Part shown: one piece after another, positions 33,192-38,694 of the stretch
Layout of the letters: each line of letters opens with the position of its first letter
How positions within the stretch are numbered: the stretch's first letter is position 1
From: SAR324 cluster bacterium
Lineage (GTDB): Bacteria; SAR324; NAC60-12
Assembly (NCBI GenBank): GCA_016764995.1
Contig: JAESQU010000005.1
Location: 1 to 38,694, forward strand
DNA: 38,694 bases
Reading direction: 5' to 3'
Program-made: the position numbers and the translations under genes
Notes under the pieces: generated by a model
What the model was told of the DNA's origin: nothing
Databases searched by the model: none
The model's input: only the letters and a program-made list of their open reading frames with translations

Positions 33192-33299
33192 TCATAAACC
33201 CTTGCGGATCATTAGTTCCATGGGGTTCAGGCGGTGCAAACAGCGTGTGCGAATGGCTATCTGGCGAAAAGGGTAAAGATTTTTATTGGTAGATTTCAT
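33192..33299 (-). CDS. 35-residue ORF, possible leader peptide
   Basis: ATG 33299 is preceded by GGGAG at six-base spacing. The 35-residue product reads MKSTNKNLYPFRQIAIRTRC and ends RLNPMELMIRKGL; it is basic and has no membrane segment. Its stop lies nine bases before the perfect hairpin at 33183-33148 and about 210 bases before serA. I do not see a run of one amino acid that would mark classical attenuation control. It could be a leader peptide or a chance frame with a good ribosome site. Confidence 0.4.
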   Translation of the reverse strand: MKSTNKNLYPFRQIAIRTRCLHRLNPMELMIRKGL

Positions 33300-33460
33300 C
33301 TGCGTCTCCCGAATTTTAAATGATTAATATCAATGATAAAAAAGTTCCGAAAACTATTTTATCAAACTCTTGCACACATCTTGAAAGATGTACTAATAAC
33401 ATCGGTAGAACAATTATTTTCTTGAATTGTTTTTTATCAAAAGTACTGGAGCAGGTTAAT

Positions 33461-33661
33461 ATGGCTAGAGGAGGCTTTCGAGAGGGCGCGGGAAGAAAAA
33501 AAGAATATAACGAGCCTGTCAAAAAAATTCTATTAGGACTTCCGGAGTCTGTTTTGAAGCAGCTGGACAGCTATGCCTCTGCCAAGAACCTCTCTCGTCC
33601 AAAAGCTGTGGCAATTTTAGTAAAACAAGCGATGGCACAAAACAGCCAATTGGCGGTTTAG
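33461..33661 (+). CDS. Small ribbon-helix-helix-like protein
   Basis: A 66-residue protein starting ARGGFREGAGRKKEYNEPVK, a basic arm common in phage- and plasmid-type small DNA-binding proteins. ILLGLPESVLKQLDSYASAK and SRPKAVAILVKQAM then look like the strand-helix-helix of CopG/Arc regulators. It may repress its own promoter. ATG 33461 is chosen over a longer open frame from 33320, because the domain starts there and GCAGGT lies upstream. No toxin partner is visible next to it. Confidence 0.65.
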   Translation: MARGGFREGAGRKKEYNEPVKKILLGLPESVLKQLDSYASAKNLSRPKAVAILVKQAMAQNSQLAV

Positions 33662-33683
33662 CATTATTTTTGATTCACCCAAA

Positions 33684-33833
33684 TTACTTTTCATCCGTTT
33701 CTGCAGGAAACTCGGAATCCAGTTCTTTTAATTTTCGCGTCGCTTCCAGGTAACGCTTTTTTGACCTCCGTCTTTCCCACAATCCCAAAAGAATCATTGA
33801 GCTAAACAACATTCCAATTAAAACAAGTCCCAT
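33684..33833 (-). CDS. 49-residue single-pass membrane protein
   Basis: A short frame from ATG 33833 to TAA encodes a hydrophobic helix (residues 2-19, LVLIGMLFSSMILLGLW), an Arg/Lys-rich stop-transfer (ERRRSKKR) and an acidic tail ending ETDEK. This positive-inside layout is that of a real small membrane protein. It is the last frame of the leftward FliN / GT9 / DUF4254 cluster. Function unknown. Confidence 0.55.
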   Translation of the reverse strand: MGLVLIGMLFSSMILLGLWERRRSKKRYLEATRKLKELDSEFPAETDEK

Positions 33834-33923
33834 TTAATTCCAAACTTTATCAAATTCATCCTAACTGCATCTATCAGTATTTCGTTCAAATCCAGCCTGC
33901 AGTCACTTCTGTAATTCGTCTCT

Positions 33924-34097
33924 TTAGGTGGAGTTGAAAATCAACAACAGAACAGAGATTCCATAATAGACCGCAATTCCCCCAAGTACCCAGTTGACCC
34001 ATTTCGGAGATTTCCCCTGAGCCTTTTTTCTATATCTTCTCCACAAATAGATTGAGCAAACAATCAGGAAAGCAAGAAAAATCCCTTTTGGTCCCAT
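33924..34097 (-). CDS. 57-residue two-helix membrane protein
   Basis: From ATG 34097 the product has a hydrophobic helix (residues 5-19, GIFLAFLIVCSIYLW), a basic loop (RRYRKKAQGKSPK) and a second helix (34-54, WVNWVLGGIAVYYGISVLLL). It begins 12 bases after the stop of the DUF4254 gene, so it probably belongs to the same transcript. Both helices and the positive loop argue that it is a true gene. No family is recognised. Confidence 0.6.
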   Translation of the reverse strand: MGPKGIFLAFLIVCSIYLWRRYRKKAQGKSPKWVNWVLGGIAVYYGISVLLLIFNST

Positions 34098-34109
34098 GTT
34101 AGCGTCTGC

Positions 34110-34727
34110 TCACTTTGATTCGTCTTTCCGATAAAGCACAGGATTTAAACTTTCATCATTATACATTTTCATTTGCTGATAAACTTTGAGCCGTTTTTCT
34201 CCGCTGCTTAAATCAGCAAGTAATTTAGAGAGACATTGTTCCAGATCTTTCCTCTGTTCTTGTAGCACGGAAAGTTTTCCTGCACATTTATTACGATGTT
34301 CCGCAGTCACCTCTTCACGCTGAATTTCTTCATCCATGTGGTGAATTTTAAGAGCATTTATAGAAAGCCGGTCAATCATGCTACCCGGAGTTTCACTATT
34401 CATTTCCGCTTCCGCATCATTTTTCACATTACCCGTAAATAAAATATTCACAAGAAACTGATCCATCCGCTCAATCAAATCATTTCGGCGCTGATTCAAA
34501 ACATCAATCGCACGTTTGACAGACGCGATTTTTGAGTCAGAAACATCCGGATCTCGTGCCATATCTTCCTGATGCCATAATTCAAAATTGATCTGATGCT
34601 GCGTTGAAACCAATACAGGAAAATCGGTTGGTTCAGAAAAATCTGCCTGAGGCAAAAAGCTGTGCCACTGCTCAACCTCTTGAAGCTGCTGTTTCAACAA
34701 CTCCTTTGTTTCAAACAAAAAAACCAT
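34110..34727 (-). CDS. DUF4254 family protein
   Basis: A 205-residue, largely helical soluble protein. FELWHQEDMARDPDVSDSKI (residues about 49-68) and KRAIDVLNQRRNDLIERMD are the DUF4254 signature; the remainder is charged coiled coil. Family members are often next to LPS glycosyltransferase genes, as here: it starts ten bases after the GT9 gene. A role in LPS core or O-antigen assembly is the usual guess, with no known activity. Confidence 0.85.
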   Translation of the reverse strand: MVFLFETKELLKQQLQEVEQWHSFLPQADFSEPTDFPVLVSTQHQINFELWHQEDMARDPDVSDSKIASVKRAIDVLNQRRNDLIERMDQFLVNILFTGNVKNDAEAEMNSETPGSMIDRLSINALKIHHMDEEIQREEVTAEHRNKCAGKLSVLQEQRKDLEQCLSKLLADLSSGEKRLKVYQQMKMYNDESLNPVLYRKDESK

Positions 34728-34737
34728 TAAAATTCAT

Positions 34738-35742
34738 TTAGTTGAGAGTTTTAATCATCTTTTCCAATTCAGTCTGCACCGCTTCAACAGTAACACCGTG
34801 GAGACACTCCAGTTCACATTTTGGGAAAGTGCATTTATTTTTGCAGCCCGGATCAAATTCCAGCGCACGATGTTGAGTCGGTTGAGGAGGTGTCCAATTC
34901 GCCGCCCATGGTCTGCCAAAAATCGTCAGCGTTGGAGTTCCGCAGGCAACCGCAAAATGTCTCGGACCATTGTCATTGCCAAGATGCAAATCAACCCTGT
35001 TTAAAATCGCCAGTGTTTCTGAAAGCGATGGAGTATCATAGTCCGGAAGCGCCTTCTTTTTCATCGCCTTCCGTACGGCATCAATAAAATGCCCCTCTCC
35101 GGGTCCAAAAAGATATAATATTTTTGCTTTGTAGTTTTCCACCAACCAGTCGGCGATCATGGCAAAACGTTCAGGAGGCCACACTTTATACGGCTGACGG
35201 GAAACCGGAGATAAAGAAACCACAAAATCGCTATCTTCTATCTCAAGTTGCTCAAAAAGCTGTGCCGCGTATTTTTTATCTTTTTCGTCCGCAAAAAAAT
35301 CCAGTCCGAAATCATTGGCGGAAATTCCAAGTGGTCCCAGCAATTGAGCTTTATCCTGCGCGGCGTAAGTTACCTTTGTGGAAATATCAACAGGATGGGT
35401 GTAGGCCCAGCCCCTTCCCCGAAAATTAAAGCCAATCCGAATCGGTGCTCCGGAAAACCGCGACATAAAAGCGCTCCGTGGATTTCCAAAAAAATCAATT
35501 ACACAGTCAAATTGGCGTGCGCGCAGTTTCCGGAAAAACGAAATTGTCTCACTGAATGATTCCGGCTTACGGTACAGAAGAATTTCGTCCAGAAAAGGAT
35601 TTTCCTGCAAAACTTGGTCTGCTGGTGCTTCTGTCAGAAAAGTCAGCTCTGCTTCCGGAAAAGATTCACTCAACAACCTGATTGAAGGAGTTGTCATCAA
35701 AACATCACCAATCCTCCTTAACTGGATCAATAAAAATTTCAC
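34738..35742 (-). CDS. Glycosyltransferase family 9 (heptosyltransferase-like)
   Basis: A 334-residue GT-B enzyme of lipopolysaccharide synthesis that would add a heptose or related sugar. It begins FLLIQLRRIGDVLMTTPSIR, has SLSPVSRQPYKVWPPERFA in the sugar-nucleotide region and LGNDNGPRHFAVACGTPTLT, the C-terminal donor motif. A Cys-rich end (CKNKCTFPKCELECLHGV) is typical of the family. Start is GTG 35742. It lies between fliN and the DUF4254 gene with gaps of 13 and 10 bases, so the three form one operon. Confidence 0.92.
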   Translation of the reverse strand: MKFLLIQLRRIGDVLMTTPSIRLLSESFPEAELTFLTEAPADQVLQENPFLDEILLYRKPESFSETISFFRKLRARQFDCVIDFFGNPRSAFMSRFSGAPIRIGFNFRGRGWAYTHPVDISTKVTYAAQDKAQLLGPLGISANDFGLDFFADEKDKKYAAQLFEQLEIEDSDFVVSLSPVSRQPYKVWPPERFAMIADWLVENYKAKILYLFGPGEGHFIDAVRKAMKKKALPDYDTPSLSETLAILNRVDLHLGNDNGPRHFAVACGTPTLTIFGRPWAANWTPPQPTQHRALEFDPGCKNKCTFPKCELECLHGVTVEAVQTELEKMIKTLN

Positions 35743-35755
35743 TCGAGCATCACCT

Positions 35756-36070
35756 TTATTCCAGATCCGTCAAATCTTTGAAGCGCTTTTCTGTTGAAGA
35801 AATCTCAATTATTTGCGCACCAAGTTTTTCACCAACCACCACAGATTTTGCTTTCGCGATCTCTTCATCGTTAATATAAAGTTTCAAATTTTCTTTCACT
35901 TTTGTGTCCAACTCGAGCATGGAGCCTTGACCGAGTCGCAGAATTTCTTCAATTTCCATCTTGCATTCTCCTAAAACCAACCGAGCCGTAACCGGCATTT
36001 CCATTAATTTCTGGATTTGTGGTCCAAGTTCTTTTTTGGGTGACTTCATTTTTTGTTTTCCTTTGCTCAT
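35756..36070 (-). CDS. fliN: Flagellar motor switch protein FliN
   Basis: A 104-residue protein with a single SpoA (FliMN C-terminal) domain: MEMPVTARLVLGECKMEIEE, ILRLGQGSMLELD, and DEEIAKAKSVVVGEKLGAQI. FliN forms the C-ring of the flagellar basal body and takes part in rotation switching and export. The short basic N-terminus is family-typical. It is the first gene of an operon with GT9 and DUF4254 rather than within a flagellar cluster. An injectisome SctQ-type SpoA protein is an alternative, but length favours FliN. Confidence 0.85.
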   Translation of the reverse strand: MSKGKQKMKSPKKELGPQIQKLMEMPVTARLVLGECKMEIEEILRLGQGSMLELDTKVKENLKLYINDEEIAKAKSVVVGEKLGAQIIEISSTEKRFKDLTDLE

Positions 36071-36218
36071 CTATTTTTTAAGAAGGAAGATTTTATCAAA
36101 TCAATTTTAGCTCGCAAGTTTTCTCAAATATTGCTATTTTTTACGTTCAATACTTAAACCATACCGCTTACTTTCGAGCAGAACAAGTTGATTTAATCTT
36201 AAATAACAGTAAAAAGAA

Positions 36219-36347
36219 ATGTCACCTAAACAAAAAACTGCCACAAAAAGACACGCAAGCAGCCGACCCAACAAACGGAATCTAAAAAAGCGACGCCAGC
36301 AAATTCAGGAGAATGCAGAACTTCTCCAGTCTCTTGCCCAGGAGTAA
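36219..36347 (+). CDS. 42-residue basic protein coupled to the exonuclease gene
   Basis: ATG 36219 gives MSPKQKTATKRHASSRPNKR, then NLKKRRQQIQENAELLQ and SLAQE before TAA. The first 27 residues hold many Lys/Arg, the end is an amphipathic helix. The stop overlaps the next start by one base (TAATG at 36345-36349), the layout of translational coupling, which supports a real gene. AAAAAG precedes the start. The charge suggests nucleic acid or ribosome binding; no family is recognised. Confidence 0.6.
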   Translation: MSPKQKTATKRHASSRPNKRNLKKRRQQIQENAELLQSLAQE

Positions 36348-37393
36348 TGGATCCAAAGGAGAGTTTCGGAAACCTGATTCCTGATCCGCTCAATAAAAAA
36401 CTTCAGCAGGAAGGAGTTCCGTTTTCAGAACTTCGTCAGGCGAGCAATGTTCCTGAAAAATTGGTTGAGCAAATCTACCGTTTATGGCGCAGCGGAACCC
36501 TCCGAATTGAGCGCAACTGGAACGGAATTCTGGATCAACCGAGTAACATTCCTTACAGCAACAGCGCCTGTTTGCTTCCGGATGACCGTCTTTATCTTGG
36601 AATCTCAAGTCTGCTTCACTGCTGGAAAATCGCGACCTGGAATGTGAATTCAATCCGGACACGCCTGCCTTTAATTTTACAGTGGCTGAAGGAACATAAT
36701 CCGGATGTCGTTTGTTTACAGGAAACTAAAGTTGAAGACGCGCAGTTTCCTGTCTGGGAACTTCAACAAGCCGGATATGAATCAGTTTTTTCCGGACAAA
36801 AATCCTATAACGGAGTCGCCATTTTATCCAAACATCCAATCCGGGATGAACAACGTGGTTTTCGTAACGGCTACGATCCGGAAAATGCCCGCCTGATTGC
36901 GGCCACAGTTTCCGGAGTACGGATAGTCAATGTTTATGTACCGCAAGGTCAAACCACAGAATCAGAAAAATTTCAATATAAGCTCAATTTTTTTGCGGAA
37001 CTAATTCAGGAAATTCGGAAATATAGAAAATCAGAAAGTGCTTTTGCGATCATGGGTGATTTCAATATTGCGCCAACAGCGGAAGATCTTTCGGATCCAG
37101 CATCAATGCGAAACAAAGTCAGCTTTCATCCGGAGGAACACGCACTTTTAGCAGAACTGAAGGAGATTGAATTGAGTGATCTTTTCCGCAAATTTGATCA
37201 GCGATCCGGTCAATTTTCATGGTGGGATTTCCGCACCCGAGGTTTTGAACGTGATGCAGGAATGCGTATCGACTATATTCTGGCAAATTCTGTTTTGACT
37301 TCCTCCTGCCAAGCATGCATAATCGATACTGAAGCACGAGCACAAGATCGGCCTTCCGATCATGCACCAGTCATTGCTGAATTTAATCTTTGA
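36347..37393 (+). CDS. xth: Exodeoxyribonuclease III-like nuclease with a 93-residue N-terminal extension
   Basis: The 348-residue protein is an AP endonuclease/3'-exonuclease of base-excision repair. The nuclease starts WKIATWNVNSIRTRL (from residue 93), where normal enzymes begin at MKIATWN. All catalytic motifs follow: N99, E126 in LQETKV, NVYVPQG, GDFNIAPT, RIDYIL and the end SDHAP. The first 93 residues (LIPDPLNKKLQQEGVPFSE and RLWRSGTLRIERNWNGI) belong to no family I know. There is no ATG, GTG or TTG close to the nuclease start, so the fusion is not a mis-called start. It is coupled to the small basic gene upstream. Confidence 0.9.
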   Translation: MDPKESFGNLIPDPLNKKLQQEGVPFSELRQASNVPEKLVEQIYRLWRSGTLRIERNWNGILDQPSNIPYSNSACLLPDDRLYLGISSLLHCWKIATWNVNSIRTRLPLILQWLKEHNPDVVCLQETKVEDAQFPVWELQQAGYESVFSGQKSYNGVAILSKHPIRDEQRGFRNGYDPENARLIAATVSGVRIVNVYVPQGQTTESEKFQYKLNFFAELIQEIRKYRKSESAFAIMGDFNIAPTAEDLSDPASMRNKVSFHPEEHALLAELKEIELSDLFRKFDQRSGQFSWWDFRTRGFERDAGMRIDYILANSVLTSSCQACIIDTEARAQDRPSDHAPVIAEFNL

Positions 37394-37423
37394 CTTAAAA
37401 TAAATAATATCACAAAAAAAATC

Positions 37424-37753
37424 ATGAAGCGTGCAAAAACTCTTAAAATAATCATGATTGCTTGCCTGCTTCTTGCATTTACCGCATGGCAAGTTTCAGC
37501 TGCAATTCCGGAAGAGCGCCCCGGAGCATTTTCAATGATAATTGATGTTCCAATTCGTGTACTTGGCATGGGATTGGCGCTAGTTGGAACTGCTTTTTTT
37601 ATTGTGGCATTACCATTTGCACTGACTTCGGGAAGTACCGGAGATGCCTGGAACGCTCTGGTGGTTGAACCATTTCAGTTCACCTTCACCCGACCACTGG
37701 GTAAATTTGATGAATGGAAGGTTCCGGCTGAAACCACTGATTCATCTGAATAA
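37424..37753 (+). CDS. Small exported/membrane protein of unknown function
   Basis: A 109-residue protein with a signal peptide (MKRAKTLKIIMIACLLLAFT, cut near VSAA) and a second hydrophobic segment at about 40-68 (IRVLGMGLALVGTAFFIVAL, PFALTSGS). The C-terminal part reads EPFQFTFTRPLGKFDEW. It is probably an inner-membrane protein facing the periplasm. I do not recognise it. It starts 31 bases after the exonuclease gene, in the same direction. Confidence 0.65.
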   Translation: MKRAKTLKIIMIACLLLAFTAWQVSAAIPEERPGAFSMIIDVPIRVLGMGLALVGTAFFIVALPFALTSGSTGDAWNALVVEPFQFTFTRPLGKFDEWKVPAETTDSSE

Positions 37754-37773
37754 AAACTTAAAAAGGCGATACT

Positions 37774-38316
37774 ATGAAAGCTAAAATCATCTTAAGCACA
37801 TTTGCGACAACTATGCTGATATTTTCCAGCACACAAGCCTTTGCGCTTTTTTCATTTAGCGTGGGGGTTCCTATTTCACAAAGTTTTACTGCTAAAAATG
37901 CTGACGGAAGTAAAGTTGCTGAATCCGATGGTGTGAGCGGAGTTTTCATGCATGCAAGTTTACCAATTTTGGTTGGACTTGGAGTTGAGAATTATACAAC
38001 GAAAATAAAAGGCACTTCGCCTGTTGATTTAGCAACAACGATGTATGATATCTTTTACATGCTGCCGATTCCGATTATCAACCTGACCATTGGCTTAGGA
38101 GCAGGAAGTACAGAGCTGCTGTGTACTACTTGCTCTGCAAAATATGATAAAGGAAAACCAACCCAGTGGTATGCCAGCCTCGGCGTACCGTTTTTTCCCT
38201 TCTTTGACATGCATCTCAGCTATCGTTCAATCACATCAAAAATAGCAGTCAAAGCCGGTGGTGAAGTTGACTATAGTGGAAACGTAACTGGAGTTGGCAT
38301 CATGTTCAGTTTCTAA
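37774..38316 (+). CDS. Outer-membrane beta-barrel-like protein
   Basis: A 180-residue protein with a signal peptide (1-24, cut after TQAFA). The rest alternates small/hydrophobic strands and ends in GNVTGVGIMFSF, the terminal Phe typical of barrel proteins recognised by BamA. A CTTC pair may form a disulfide. AAGGCGAT precedes ATG 37774. The following gene encodes a protein of the same plan, so this looks like a tandem paralogous pair. Confidence 0.7.
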   Translation: MKAKIILSTFATTMLIFSSTQAFALFSFSVGVPISQSFTAKNADGSKVAESDGVSGVFMHASLPILVGLGVENYTTKIKGTSPVDLATTMYDIFYMLPIPIINLTIGLGAGSTELLCTTCSAKYDKGKPTQWYASLGVPFFPFFDMHLSYRSITSKIAVKAGGEVDYSGNVTGVGIMFSF

Positions 38317-38334
38317 ACAAAAGCTCTGCCACAA

Positions 38335-38694
38335 ATGTTAAACAAGTCAAAATATTTCCGTAAACTGTGTATCTCAGCTTGTTTAATTTTGGGGCTGACT
38401 TTCCTTGCAACTAGTGCAAAAGCACAGTTCATCGGCATCAATTTTGATGCAGCAATTGCATATTCTGCTGCTTCCGGAAGTGCCTCTGGCGGAGCTGTAG
38501 GGATCACCCATCCAGTACCTTTTATTCCAAACTTGGGTGCTTCAAGAGTCATTTTTAACGAGACAGAAAACACAACCTCATCTGCTGATGCTAACTCGGT
38601 TCTTACTCTTGAAACAAAAACCACCATAAATACGGTCAATTTTTTCTACAACGTTCCATTTCCTGTTGTTTCAATTGCTTTGGGAATAGGTGCA
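38335..38694 (+). CDS. Outer-membrane beta-barrel-like protein, partial (3' end outside window)
   Basis: The frame from ATG 38335 is open for 120 codons to the window edge. It has a signal peptide (about 1-30, ending TSAKA, with the mature start QFIGINF) and a Ser/Ala/Gly-rich strand pattern. TVNFFYNVPFPVVSIALGIG aligns by eye with MYDIFYMLPIPIINLTIGLG of the previous protein, so the two are probably paralogues. It starts 18 bases after the previous stop. Function unknown. Confidence 0.65.
   Translation, partial: MLNKSKYFRKLCISACLILGLTFLATSAKAQFIGINFDAAIAYSAASGSASGGAVGITHPVPFIPNLGASRVIFNETENTTSSADANSVLTLETKTTINTVNFFYNVPFPVVSIALGIGA

Overview
The window looks like a chromosomal segment of a free-living, probably marine, Gram-negative proteobacterium-like organism. 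The SAR324 cluster is my best guess, but no rRNA gene is present, so this is inference. Support comes from lipid- and protein-export signals, a GT9 LPS glycosyltransferase, a flagellar C-ring protein, outer-membrane barrel proteins, a DmdA/LigM-like tetrahydrofolate demethylase, and many short palindromic repeats of the kind that end in CCGGATCAAGTCCGG.

Layout. 1-5171 (+) holds oxidoreductases and small proteins: an AhpD-like fragment, a PQQ sugar dehydrogenase, an SDR, a 2OG-Fe(II) oxygenase, a DUF1244 protein and an aldo/keto reductase. 5371-7143 (+) holds a DsbA/FrnE protein with an in-frame UGA in its CxxC motif (candidate selenoprotein), a HicB-HicA pair with a broken toxin, and HspQ. 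7159-10062 is an accessory patch with a frameshifted integrase remnant, tandem TTTACCAG repeats and a DmdA/LigM-like demethylase. 10063-10874 (-) encodes a DUF350 membrane protein and a lytic transglycosylase.

11599-19574 is a coherent catabolic locus: a complete polar amino acid ABC importer (binding protein, two permeases, ATPase), an inositol-monophosphatase-family enzyme, then on the opposite strand a 1024-residue kinase/M23/class III aminotransferase fusion and an SDR. The fusion resembles hydroxylysine kinase joined to a phospho-lyase, so uptake and breakdown of a hydroxylated or phosphorylated cationic amino acid is a reasonable hypothesis. 19575-20801 is a scrap zone with a truncated IS200-type transposase, its end hairpin, half palindromic repeats and an internally deleted Gfo/Idh/MocA gene.

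20801-26610 holds hydrolase, isomerase, homocysteine methyltransferase-family, lipoprotein, DUF1330 and acyl-CoA ligase genes. 26887-32978 (-) is mostly core: PilZ protein, prephenate dehydratase, L28, a topoisomerase IV A-like subunit and SerA. Upstream of serA lies a 35-codon ORF followed by a 14-bp perfect hairpin, a possible leader. 33684-36070 (-) is a FliN / GT9 / DUF4254 cluster with two hidden small membrane proteins. 36219-38694 (+) has a 42-residue basic protein coupled to an exonuclease III with an extra N-terminal domain, then three exported or membrane proteins, the last running off the window.

The strongest candidate for something undescribed is the UGA-containing FrnE-like gene, because the UGA sits exactly where the first catalytic Cys belongs and a suitable stem-loop follows it.
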